The notes under the pieces are model-generated. The model saw only the letters and a list, made by a program, of their open reading frames with translations, was not told where the DNA came from and did no database searches. 64,000 nucleotides of DNA. Origin: Hydractinia symbiolongicarpus (taxonomy: Eukaryota > Cnidaria > Hydrozoa > Anthoathecata > Hydractiniidae). Where the stretch lies: positions 5,086,001 through 5,150,000 of the forward strand of contig NC_079889.1 of the NCBI RefSeq assembly GCF_029227915.1. The letters run 5' to 3'. The position numbers were made by a program, and so were the translations under genes. Every line of letters starts with the position of its first letter. Within the stretch, counting starts at the first letter, position 1. Below, in pieces: positions 52,931-64,000 of the stretch.

Positions 52931-55900
52931 CCACGTGATTTACGTGTGAGGCCTTTATTAGACTGCAAAAGGCCATATTACAGCCTTTATAGGACTGTGC
53001 ACGTAGTTAAGAGCGTTCTAAGGCGACTGCGCTAATGAAAATGACTTGGGACGTTGTAGCGCATTGAGACTGGAAGGAATAGTCCAATGGTAAACTTCGC
53101 AGGCAGGTGAAACCACGTGATTTACGTGTGAGGCCTTTATTAGACTGCAAAAGGCCATATTACAGCCTTTATAGGAATGTGCACGTAGTTAAGAGCGTTC
53201 TAAGGCGACGGCGCTAATGAAAATGACTTGGGACGTTGTAGTGCATTGAGATTGGAAGAAATAGTACAATGGTAAACTGCGCAGGCAGATGGAACCACGT
53301 GATCTACGTGTGAGGCCTTTATTAGACTGCAAAAGGCCATATTACAGCCTTTATAGGACTGTGCACGTAGTTAAGAGCGTTCTAAGGCGATGGCGCTAAT
53401 GAAAATGACTTTGGACGTTGTAGCGCATTGAGACTGGAACGTCTAGTCCAATGGTAACCTGCACAGGCAGCTGAAACCGCGTGATTTACGTCTGCAGCCT
53501 TTATTGGACTGCAAAAGGCCATATTACGGCCTTTATAGGACTGTGCACGTAGTTAAGAGTGTTGTAAGGCCAAGGCGCCAAGGAAAACCTCTTGGAACGT
53601 TGTAGTGCATTGAGATTTGAAGGAATAGTCCAATGGTAACCTTTGCAGGCAGATGGAACCACGTGATTTACGTGTGAGGCCTTTATGAGACTGCAAAAGG
53701 CCTAATTACAGCCTTTATAGGACTGTGCACGTAGTTAAGAGCGTTCTAAGGCGACGTCGCTAATGAAAATAACTTGGGACGTTGTAGCACATTGAGACTG
53801 GAAGAAATAGTCCAATGGTAACCTTTGCAGACTGGTGAAACCACGTGATTTACGTGTGAAGCCTTTATTAGACTGCAAAAGGCCATATTACGGCCTTTAT
53901 AGGACTGTGCACGTAGTTAAGAGTGTTGTAAGGCCATGGCGCTAAGGAAAACCTCTTGGAACGTTGAAGTGCATTAAGACTGGAAGAAATAGTACAATGG
54001 TAAACTGCGCAGGCAGATGAAACCACGTGATCTACGTTTGAGGCCTTTATTAGACTGCAAAATGCCATATTACGGCCTTTATAGGACTGTGCGCGTAGTT
54101 AAGAGTGTTGTAAGGCCACGGCGCCAAGGAAAACCTCTTGGAACGTTGTAGTGCATTGAGACTGGAAGGAATAGTCCAATGGTAACATTCGCAGGCAGAT
54201 GGAACCACGTGATTTACGTGTGAGGCCTTTATTAGACTGCAAAATGCCATATTACGTCCTTTATAGGACTGTGCACGTAGTTAAGAGCGTTTTAAGGCGA
54301 CGGCGCTAATGAAAATGACTTGGGACGTTGTAGCGCATTGAGACTGGAAGGAATAGTCCAATGGTAAACTTCGCAGGCAGGTGAAACCACGTGATTTACG
54401 TGTGAAGCCTTTATTAGACTGGAAAATGCCATATTACGGCCTTTATAGGACTGTGCACGTAGTTAAGAGTGTTGTAAGGCCATGGCGCTAAGGAAAACCT
54501 CTTGGAACGTTGTGGTGCATTAGGACTGGAAGAAATAGTACAATGGTAAACTGCGCAGGCAGATGGAACCACGTGATTTACGTGTGAGGCCTTTATTAGA
54601 CTGCAAAAGACCATATTACAGCCTTTATAGGACTGTGCACGTAGTTAAGAGCGTTCTAAGGCGACGGCACTAATGAAAATGACTTGGGACGTTGTAGCGC
54701 ATTGAGACTGGAAGGAATGGTCCAATGGTAAACTTCGTAGGCAGGTGAAACCACGTGATTTACGTGTGAGGCCTTTATTAGACTGCAAAATGCCATATTA
54801 CGGCCTTTATAGGACTGTGCACGTAGTTAAGAGTGTTGTAAGGCCACGGCGCCAAGGAAAACCTCTTGGAACGTTGTAGTGCATTGAGACTGGAAGGAAT
54901 AGTCCAATGGTAACATTCGCAGGCAGATGGAACCACGTGATTTACGTGTGAGGCCTTTATTAGACTGCAAAATGCCATATTACGTCCTTTATAGGACTGT
55001 GCACGTAGTTAAGAGCGTTCTAAGGCGACGGCGCTAATGAAAATGACTTGGGACGTTGTAGCGCATTGAGACTGGAAGGAATAGTCCAATGGTAAACTTC
55101 GCAGGCAGGTGAAACCACGTGATTTACGTGTGAAGCCTTTATTAGACTGGAAAATGCCATATTACGGCCTTTATAGGACTGTGCACGTAGTTAAGAGTGT
55201 TGTAAGGCCATGGCGCTAAGGAAAACCTCTTGGAACGTTGTGGTGCATTAGGACTGGAAGAAATAGTACAATGGTAAACTGCGCAGGCAGATGGAACCAC
55301 GTGATTTACGTGTGAGGCCTTTATTAGACTGCAAAAGACCATATTACAGCCTTTATAGGACTGTGCACGTAGTTAAGAGCGTTCTAAGGCGACGGCACTA
55401 ATGAAAATGACTTGGGACGTTGTAGCGCATTGAGACTGGAAGGAATGGTCCAATGGTAAACTTCGTAGGCAGGTGAAACCACGTGATTTACGTGTGAGGC
55501 CTTTATTAGACTGCAAAATGCCATATTACGGCCTTTATAGGACTGTGCACGTAGTTAAGAGTGTTGTAAGGCCACGGCGCCAAGGAAAATCTCTTGGAAC
55601 GTTGTAGTGCATTGAGACTGGAAGGAATAGTCCAATGGTAACCTTTGCAGGCAGGTGAAACCACGTGATTTACGTGTGAAGCCTTTATTAGACTGGAAAA
55701 TGCCATATTACGGCCTTTATAGGACTGTGCACGTAGTTAAGAGTGTTGTAAGGCCATGGCGCTAAGGAAAACCTCTTGGAACGTTGTGGTGCATTAGGAC
55801 TGGAAGAAATAGTACAATGGTAAACTGCGCAGGCAGATGAAACCACGTGATCTACGTGTGAGGCCTTTATTAGACTGCAAAATGCCATATTACGGACTTT

Positions 55901-56206
55901 ATAGGACTGTGCACGTAGTTAAGAGTGTTGTAAGGCCACGGCGCCAAGGAAAACCTCTTGGAACGTTGTAGTGCATTGAGACTGGAAGGAATAGTCCAAT
56001 GGTAACATTCGCAGGCAGATGGAACCACGTGATTTACGTGTGAGACCTTTATTAGACTGCAAAAGGCCATATTACAGCCTTTATAGGACTGTGCACGTAG
56101 TTAAGAGCGTTCTAAGGCGACGGCACTAATGAAAATGACTTGGGACGTTGTAGCGCATTGAGACTGGAAGGAATGGTCCAATGGTAAACTTCGTAGGCAG
56201 GTGAAA
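52931..56206. repeat. 3276-bp higher-order unit, copy 2 (18 monomers)
   Basis: Near-identical to the preceding unit. Differences I noticed are few, for example TTACGGCC against TTACAGCC near 54072/50796, GCGTTTTAAGG against GCGTTCTAAGG near 54290/51014, and TTACGGACTTTATAGG against TTACGGCC near 55894/52618. The identity implies a recent duplication. Confidence 0.9.
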
Positions 56207-56217
56207 CCACGTGATTT

Positions 56218-57673
56218 ACGTGTGAGGCCTTTATTAGACTGCAAAATGCCATATTACGGCCTTTATAGGACTGTGCACGTAGTTAAGAGTGTTGTAAGGC
56301 CACGGCGCCAAGGAAAATCTCTTGGAACGTTGTAGTGCATTGAGACTGGAAGGAATAGTCCAATGGTAACCTTCGCAGGCAGGTGAAACCACGTGATTTA
56401 CGTGTGAAGCCTTTATTAGACTGAAAAATGCCATATTACGGCCTTTATAGGACTGTGCACGTAGTTAAGAGTGTTGTAAGGCCATGGCGCTAAGGAAAAC
56501 CTCTTGGAACGTTGTGGTGCATTAGGACTGGAAGAAATAGTACAATGGTAAACTGCGCAGGCAGATGAAACCACGTGATCTACGTGTGAGGCCTTTATTA
56601 GACTGCAAAATGCCATATTACGGCCTTTATAGGACTGTGCACGTAGTTAAGAGTGTTGTAAGGCCACGGCGCCAAGGAAAACCTCTTGGAACGTTGTAGT
56701 GCATTGAGACTGGAAGGAATAGTCCAATGGTAACATTCGCAGGCAGATGGAACCACGTGATTTACGTGTGAGACCTTTATTAGACTGCAAAAGGCCATAT
56801 TACAGCCTTTATAGGACTGTGCACGTAGTTAAGAGCGTTCTAAGGCGATGGCGCTAATGAAAATGACTTTGGACGTTGTAGCGCATTGAGACTGGAACGT
56901 CTAGTCCAATGGTAACCTGCGCAGGCAGAGGGAACCACGTGATTTACGTGTGAGGCCTTTATGGGACTGCGAAAGGCCATATTACAGCCTTTATAGGACT
57001 GTGCACGTAGTTAAGAGCGTTCTAAGGCGACGTCGCTAATGAAAATAACTTGGGACGTTGTAGCGCATTGAGACTTGAAGGAATAGTCCAATGGTAACCT
57101 TGGCAGGCAGGTGAAACCACGTGATTTACGTGTGAAGCCTTTATTAGACTGCAAAATGCCATATTACGGCCTTTATAGGACTGTGCACGTAGTTAAGAGT
57201 GTTGTAAGGCCATGGCGCTAAGGAAAACCTCTTGGAACGTTGTTGTGCATTGAGACTGGAAGAAATAGTACAATGGTAAACTGCGCAGGCAGATGGAACC
57301 ACGTGATCTACGTGTGAGGCCTTTATGGGACTGCAAAAGGCCATATTACAGCCTTTATAGGACTGTGCACGTAGTTAAGAGCGTTCTAAGGCGACGTCGC
57401 TAATGAAAATAACTTGGGACGTTGTAGCACATTGAGACTGGAAGAAATAGTCCAATGGTAACCTTTGCAGACTGGTGAAACCACGTGATTTACGTGTGAA
57501 GCCTTTATTAGACTGCAAAAGGCCATATTACGGCCTTTATAGGACTGTGCACGTAGTTAAGAGTGTTGTAAGGCCATGGCGCTAAGGAAAACCTCTTGGA
57601 ACGTTGAAGTGCATTTAGACTGGAAGAAATAGTACAACGGTAACCTGCGCAGGCAGATGGAACCACGTGATCT
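56218..57673. repeat. 1456-bp higher-order unit, copy 1 (8 monomers)
   Basis: Matches the next 1456 bp; for example 56234/57690, 56598/58054, 57144/58600 and 57508/58964. The first three monomers also resemble 55506-56070 at a 4-monomer offset, so this unit was built partly from the end of the 3276-bp unit. It contains the rare TTAGACTGAAAAATGCC. Confidence 0.88.
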
Positions 57674-59129
57674 ACGTGTGAGGCCTTTATTAGACTGCAA
57701 AATGCCATATTACGGCCTTTATAGGACTGTGCACGTAGTTAAGAGTGTTGTAAGGCCACGGCGCCAAGGAAAATCTCTTGGAACGTTGTAGTGCATTGAG
57801 ACTGGAAGGAATAGTCCAATGGTAACCTTCGCAGGCAGGTGAAACCACGTGATTTACGTGTGAAGCCTTTATTAGACTGAAAAATGCCATATTACGGCCT
57901 TTATAGGACTGTGCACGTAGTTAAGAGTGTTGTAAGGCCATGGCACTAAGGAAAACCTCTTGGAACGTTGTGGTGCATTAGGACTGGAAGAAATAGTACA
58001 ATGGTAAACTGCGCAGGCAGATGAAACCACGTGATCTACGTGTGAGGCCTTTATTAGACTGCAAAATGCCATATTACGGCCTTTATAGGACTGTGCACGT
58101 AGTTAAGAGTGTTGTAAGGCCACGGCGCCAAGGAAAACCTCTTGGAACGTTGTAGTGCATTGAGACTGGAAGGAATAGTCCAATGGTAACATTCGCAGGC
58201 AGATGGAACCACGTGATTTACGTGTGAGACCTTTATTAGACTGCAAAAGGCCATATTACAGCCTTTATAGGACTGTGCACGTAGTTAAGAGCGTTCTAAG
58301 GCGATGGCGCTAATGAAAATGACTTTGGACGTTGTAGCGCATTGAGACTGGAACGTCTAGTCCAATGGTAACCTGCGCAGGCAGAGGGAACCACGTGATT
58401 TACGTGTGAGGCCTTTATGGGACTGCGAAAGGCCATATTACAGCCTTTATAGGACTGTGCACGTAGTTAAGAGCGTTCTAAGGCGACGTCGCTAATGAAA
58501 ATAACTTGGGACGTTGTAGCGCATTGAGACTTGAAGGAATAGTCCAATGGTAACCTTGGCAGGCAGGTGAAACCACGTGATTTACGTGTGAAGCCTTTAT
58601 TAGACTGCAAAATGCCATATTACGGCCTTTATAGGACTGTGCACGTAGTTAAGAGTGTTGTAAGGCCATGGCGCTAAGGAAAACCTCTTGGAACGTTGTT
58701 GTGCATTGAGACTGGAAGAAATAGTACAATGGTAAACTGCGCAGGCAGATGGAACCACGTGATCTACGTGTGAGGCCTTTATGGGACTGCAAAAGGCCAT
58801 ATTACAGCCTTTATAGGACTGTGCACGTAGTTAAGAGCGTTCTAAGGCGACGTCGCTAATGAAAATAACTTGGGACGTTGTAGCACATTGAGACTGGAAG
58901 AAATAGTCCAATGGTAACCTTTGCAGACTGGTGAAACCACGTGATTTACGTGTGAAGCCTTTATTAGACTGCAAAAGGCCATATTACGGCCTTTATAGGA
59001 CTGTGCACGTAGTTAAGAGTGTTGTAAGGCCATGGCGCTAAGGAAAACCTCTTGGAACGTTGAAGTGCATTTAGACTGGAAGAAATAGTACAACAGTAAC
59101 CTGCGCAGGCAGATGGAACCACGTGATCT
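57674..59129. repeat. 1456-bp higher-order unit, copy 2 (8 monomers)
   Basis: Near-identical to copy 1. Differences seen include CATGGCACTAAGG against CATGGCGCTAAGG near 57944/56488 and CAACAGTAACC against CAACGGTAACC near 59093/57637; the first is a transition at a CpG. Confidence 0.88.
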
Positions 59130-59839
59130 ACGTGTGAGGCCTTTATTAGACTGCAAAAGGCCATATTACAGCCTTTATAGGACTGTGCACGTAGTTAAGA
59201 GCGTTCTAAGGCGATGGCGCTAATGAAAATGACTTTTGACGTTGTAGCGCATTGAGACTGGAACGTGTAGTCCAATGGTAACCTGCGCAGGCAGCTGAAA
59301 CCGCGTGATTTACGTCTGCCGCCTTTATTGGACTGCAAAAGGCCATATTACGGCCTTTATAGGACTGTGCACGTAGTTAAGAGTGTTGTAAGGCCAAGGC
59401 GCCAAGGAAAACCTCTTGGAACGTTGTAGTGCATTGAGATTTGAAGGAATAGTCCAATGGTAACCTTTGCAGGCAGATGGAACCACGTGATTTACGTGTG
59501 AAGCCTTTATTAGACTGCAAAAGGCCATATTACGGCCTTTATAGGACTGTGCACGTAGTTAAGAGTGTTGTAAGGCCATGGCGCTAAGGAAAACCTCTTG
59601 GAACGTTGAAGTGCATTAAGACTGGAAGAAATAGTACAATGGTAACCTGCGCAAGCAGATGGAACCACGTGATCTACGTGTGAGGCCTTTATTAGACTGC
59701 AAAAGGCCATATTACAGCCTTTATAGGACTGTGCACGTAGTTAAGAGCGTTCTAAGGCGATGGCGCTAATGAAAATGACTTGGAACGTTGTAGCGCATTG
59801 AGACTGGAACAACTAGTCCAATAGTAACCTGCGCAGGCA

Positions 59840-59988
59840 GGTGAAACCACGTGATTTACGTGTCAGGCCTTTATGAGACTGCACGTAGTTAAGAGCGTTC
59901 TAAGGCGACGTCGCTAATGAAAATAACTTGGGACGTTGTAGCGCATTGAGACTTGAAGGAATAGTCCAATGGTAACCTTCGCAGGCAG
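59840..59988. repeat. Truncated monomer with 34-bp internal deletion
   Basis: GAGACTGCACGTAGTTAAG at ~59874 replaces the usual GAGACTGC, a 34-base segment, and ACGTAGTTAAG. The lost segment lies between two TGCA tetramers, one in each internal subrepeat. It accounts for the spacing of 512 instead of 546 between equivalent points at 59510 and 60022. It is the only clearly length-defective monomer of this kind I found. Confidence 0.88.
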
Positions 59989-60951
59989 GTGAAACCACGT
60001 GATTTACGTGTGAAGCCTTTATTAGACTGCAAAATGCCATATTACGGCCTTTATAGGACTGTGCACGTAGTTAAGAGTGTTGTAAGGCCATGGCGCTAAG
60101 GAAAACCTCTTGGAACGTTGTAGTGCATTGAGACTGGAAAAAATAGTACAATGGTAAACTGCGCAGGCAGATGGAACCACGTGATTTACGTGTGAGGCCT
60201 TTATGGGACTGCAAAAGGCCATATTACAGCCTTTATAGGACTGTGCACGTAGTTAAGAGCGTTCTAAGGCCTCAGCGCTAAAGAGAACCACTTGGAACGT
60301 TGTAGTGCATTAAGACTGGAAGAAATAGTACAATAGTAACCTGCGGAGGCAGATGGAACCACGTGATTTACGTGTGAGGCCTTTATTAGACTGCAAAAGG
60401 CCATATTACAGCCTTTATAGGACTGTGCACGTAGTTAAGAGCGTTTTAAGGCGACGGCGCTAATGAAAATGACTTGGGACGTTGTAGCGCATTGAGACTG
60501 GAAGGAATAGTCCAATGGTAACCTTCGCAGGCAGGTGAAACCACGTGATTTACGTGTGAAGCCTTTATTAGACTGCAAAATGCCATATTACGGCCTTTAT
60601 AGGACTGTGCACGTAGTTAAGAGTGTTGTAAGGCCATGGCGCTAAGGAAAACCTCTTGGAACGTTGTAGTGCGTTGAGACTGGAAGAAATATAACAATGG
60701 TAAACTGCGCAGGCAGATGGAACCACGTGATCTACGTGTGAGGCCTTTATTAGACTGCAAAATGCCATATTACAGCCTTTATAGCACTGTGCACGTAGTT
60801 AAGAGTGTTGTAAGGCCACGGCGCCAAGGAAAACCTCTTGGAACGTTGTAGTGCATTGAGACTGGAACGTCTAGTCCAATGGTAACCTGCGCAGGCAGCT
60901 GAAACCGCGTGATTTACGTCTGCGACCTTTATTGGACTGCAAAAGGCCATA

Positions 60952-62088
60952 ATACGGCCTTTATAGGATTGTGAACGTAGTTAAGAGTGTTCTAAGGCAA
61001 CGGCGCTAATGAAAACGACTTGGGACGTTGTAGCGCATTGAGACTGGAACTAGTCCAATGGTAACCTGTGCAGGCAGCTGAAACCGCGTGATTTACGTCT
61101 GCAGCCTTTATTGGACTGCAAAAGGCCATATTACGGCTTTTATAGGACTGTGCCCGTAGTTAAGAGTGTTGCAAGGCCACCGCGCCAAGGAAAACCTCTT
61201 GGGACGTCGCAGTGCATTGCGAGTGGAAGGAATAGTACAATAGTAACCTGCGCAGGCAGAGGGAACCACGTGATTTACGTGTGAGGCCTTTATGGGACTG
61301 CAAAAGGCCATATTACAGCCTTTATAGGACTGTGCACGTAGTTAAGAGCGTTCAAACGCGACGTCGCTAATGAAAATAACTTGGGACGTTGTAGCGCATT
61401 GAGACTTGAAGGAATAGTCCAATGGTAACCTGCGCAGGCAGATGGGGCCACGTGATTTACGTGTGAGGCCTTTATTAGACTGTAAAAGGCCATATTACAG
61501 CCTTCATAGGACTGTGCACGTAGTTAAGAGCGTTCTAAGGCGACGGCGCTAATGAAAACCTCTTGGAACGTCGCAGTGCATTGCGGGTGGAAGGAATAGT
61601 ACAATAGTAACCTGCGCAGGCAGAGGGAACCACGTGATTTACGTGTGAGGCCTTTATGAGACTGCAAAAGGCCATATTACAGCCTTTATAGGACTGTGCA
61701 CGTAGTTAAGAGCGTTCTAAGGCGACGTCGCTAATGAAAATAACTTGGGACGTTGTAGCGCATTGAGACTTGAAGGAATAGTCCAATGGTAACCTTCGCA
61801 GGCAGGTGAAACCACGTGATTTACGTGTGAAGCTTTTATTAGACTGCAAAATGCCATATTACGGCCTTTATAGGACTGTGCACGTAGTTAAGAGTGTTGT
61901 AAGGCCATGGCGCTAAGGAAAACCTCTTGGAACGTTGTAGTGCATTGAGACTGGAAGTAATAGTACAATGGTAAACTGCGCAGGCGGATGGAACCACGTG
62001 ATCTACGTGTGAGGCCTTTATTAGACTGCAAAATGCCATATTACAGCCTTTAATGGACTGTGCATGTAGTTAAGAGTGTTCTAAGGCC
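60952..62088. repeat. ~1.14-kb block, copy 1 (offset 1453 bp)
   Basis: Matches 62405-63541 at 1453 bp, which is eight monomers minus 3 bp because one monomer carries a 3-bp deletion (GGAACTAGTCC for GGAACGACTAGTCC). Pairs include 61108/62561 and 61290/62743. It contains a monomer with CGTTCAAACGCGACGTCGC and CAGATGGGGCCACGTG, shared with the large unit near 19700 and 25530. Confidence 0.83.
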
Positions 62089-62404
62089 ACGGCGCCAAGG
62101 AAAACCTCTTGGAACGTTGTAGTGCATTGAGACTGAAAGGAATAGTGCAATGGTAACATTCGCAGGCAGATGGAACCACGTGATTTACGTGTGAGGCCTT
62201 TATTAGACTGCAAAAGGCCATATTACAGCCTTTATAGGACTGTGCACGTAGTTAAGAGCGTTTTAAGGCGACGGCGCTAATGAAAATGACTTGGGACGTT
62301 GTAGCGCATTGAGACTGGAAGGAATAGTCCAATGGAAAACTTCGCAGGCAGGTGAAACCACGTGATTTACGTGTGAGGCCTTTATTAGACTGCAAAAGGC
62401 CATA

Positions 62405-63541
62405 TTACAGCCTTTATAGGATTGTGAACGTAGTTAAGAGTGTTCTAAGGCAACGGCGCTAATGAAAACGACTTGGGACGTTGTAGCGCATTGAGACTGG
62501 AACTAGTCCAATGGTAACCTGTGCAGGCAGTTGAAACCGCGTGATTTACGTCTGCGGCCTTTATTGGACTGCAAAAGGCCATATTACGGCTTTTATAGGA
62601 CTGTGCCCGTAGTTAAGAGTGTTGCAATGCCACCGCGCCAAGGAAAACCTCTTGGAACGTCGCAGTGCATTGCGAGTGGAAGGAATAGTACAATAGTAAC
62701 CTGCGCAGGCAGAGGGAACCACGTGATTTACGTGTGAGGCCTTTATGGGACTGCAAAAGGCCATATTACAGCCTTTATAGGACTGTGCACGTAGTTAAGA
62801 GCGTTCAAACGCGACGTCGCTAATGAAAATAACTTGGGACGTTGTAGCGCATTGAGACTTGAAGGAATAGTCCAATGGTAACCTGCGCAGGCAGATGGGG
62901 CCACGTGATTTACGTGTGAGGCCTTTATTAGACTGTAAAAGGCCATATTACAGCCTTCATAGGACTGTGCACGTAGTTAAGAGCGTTCTAAGGCGACGGC
63001 GCTAATGAAAACCTCTTGGAACGTCGCAGTGCATTGCGGGTGGAAGGAATAGTACAATAGTAACCTGCGCAGGCAGAGGGAACCACGTGATTTACGTGTG
63101 AGGCCTTTATGAGACTGCAAAATGCCATATTACAGCCTTTATAGGACTGTGCACGTAGTTAAGAGCGTTCTAAGGCGACGTCGCTAATGAAAATAACTTG
63201 GGACGTTGTAGCGCATTGAGACTTGAAGGAATAGTCCAATGGTAACCTTCGCAGGCAGGTGAAACCACGTGATTTACGTGTGAAGCTTTTATTAGACTGC
63301 AAAATGCCATATTACGGCCTATATAGGACTGTGCACGTAGTTAAGAGTGTTGTAAGGCCATGGCGCTAAGGAAAACCTCTTGGAACGTTGTAGTGCATTG
63401 AGACTGGAAGTAATAGTACAATGGTAAACTGCGCAGGCAGATGGAACCACGTGATCTACGTGTGAGGCCTTTATTAGACTGCAAAAGGCCATATTACAGC
63501 CTTTAATGGACTGTGCATGTAGTTAAGAGTGTTCTAAGGCC
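62405..63541. repeat. ~1.14-kb block, copy 2 (offset 1453 bp)
   Basis: Counterpart of 60952-62088. The match ends where one copy continues AAGGCCACGGCGCC and the other AAGGCCTCAGCGC, that is, at a class 1/class 3 boundary inside a monomer. Confidence 0.83.
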
Positions 63542-64000
63542 TCAGCGCTAAGGAGAACCACTCGGAACGTTGTAGTGCATTGAGACTGGAAGAAATAGTA
63601 CAATGGTAAACTGCGCAGGCAGATGGAACCACGTGATCTACGTGTGAGGCCTTTATTAGACTGCAAAAGGCCATATTACAGCCTTTATAGGACTGTGCAC
63701 GTAGTTAAGAGCGTTTTAAGTCGACGGCGCTAATGAAAATGACTTGGGACGTTGTAGCGCATTGAGACTGGAAGGAATAGTCCAATGGTAACCTTCGCAG
63801 GCAGGTGAAACCACGTGATTTACGTGTGAAGCCTTTATTAGACTGGAAAATGCCATATTACGGCCTTTATAGGACTGTGCACGTAGTTAAGAGTGTTGTA
63901 AGGCCATGGCGCTAAGGAAAACCTCTTGGAACGTTGTGGTGCATTGAGACTGGAAGAAATAGTACAATGGCAAACAGCGCAGGCAGATGGAACCACGTGA

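Larger units (their letters stand above)
8602..64000. repeat. 182-bp satellite array, segment right of the transposon
   Basis: The same satellite continues in the same orientation and register after the insertion, for about 304 monomers, and runs off the right edge. I found no other transposon, gene or unique sequence. It is organised into nested higher-order units listed separately. Register is lost only at small indels: one inserted base near 9036 and near 22201, a one-base loss shared by the monomers near 16495 and 31601, 3-bp losses near 39975, 61050 and 62503, and 34 bp lost near 59883. Every gene-free stretch above 300 bases in this range is satellite. A centromeric or heterochromatic location is plausible from size and structure but not shown. 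Confidence 0.97.

Noticed and set aside
339-62946. More than a hundred similar minus-strand open frames of 66-67 codons, possibly a tandem gene family
   Set aside because: They follow the 182-bp period, overlap their neighbours by 18 bases, and end where the same start motif is re-read in another frame because 182 is not a multiple of 3. Stops and frameshifts vary freely among monomers, and no domain, signal peptide or codon-type conservation is visible.
1-64000. CRISPR array
   Set aside because: The repeat is 182 bp with no unique spacers and no cas genes. Variation is spread through the whole unit, which is satellite behaviour.
1-64000. CENP-B box (TTCG-N4-A-N2-CGGG core)
   Set aside because: The nearest candidates, CTTCGCAGGCAGG and GGAACGTTGTAG, lack the required A and CGGG positions on both strands.
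1-64000. rDNA spacer, tRNA cluster or telomeric repeat
   Set aside because: No rRNA or tRNA-like motifs, no short G-rich telomeric units, and the monomer is uninterrupted throughout.

Overview
The window is eukaryotic satellite DNA. Apart from one insertion, all 64 kb is a head-to-tail tandem array of a ~182-bp monomer, all copies in one orientation. Both window edges fall inside the array, so its true ends are not visible. Removing the 749 bp added by the insertion (745-bp element plus one extra TTAA) leaves 63,251 bp, or about 347 monomers. I see no protein-coding gene, tRNA, rRNA, CRISPR array or gene promoter. The many 66-67 codon open frames on the minus strand are the monomer read once around. 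A near-nucleosomal monomer, great length, homogeneity and nested higher-order repeats fit a centromeric or pericentromeric/heterochromatic satellite. That role is inference; no CENP-B-type box was found. The sequence does not let me name a taxon.

Layout. 1-7856: satellite with mixed monomer classes and small duplications. 7857-8601: a 745-bp non-autonomous DNA transposon with piggyBac hallmarks (TTAA target duplication, CCC...GGG ends, 17-bp terminal repeats, no transposase). It sits in a TTAA present in most monomers. An empty counterpart of the site survives at 6215-6218, nine monomers upstream. 8602-11280: more array. 11281-35303: three consecutive copies of one large higher-order unit (about 52, 32 and 48 monomers), differing by whole-monomer gains and losses. 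35304-41690: array related to the first few kb of the window. 41691-49654: nested shuffled duplications at offsets of 3, 9, 16, 17 and 28 monomers. 49655-56206: two near-identical 3276-bp (18-monomer) units, each holding a 728-bp (4-monomer) duplication. 56218-59129: two 1456-bp (8-monomer) units. 59130-64000: array with a 34-bp internal deletion, a 1453-bp-offset duplication, and a segment matching 39.1-40.2 kb.

Mechanistically the window records satellite turnover. Nearly every large rearrangement is an integral number of 182-bp monomers, as expected from unequal exchange or replication slippage in register. The exceptions are single-base indels, an inherited 3-bp deletion and a 34-bp deletion between 4-base microhomologies; they serve as lineage markers. 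The monomer contains a ~32-bp internal duplication, a CACGT-N5-ACGTG dyad holding an E-box, and many CpG sites that vary mainly as transitions. All comparisons were made by eye; boundaries marked approximate may be off by tens of bases.
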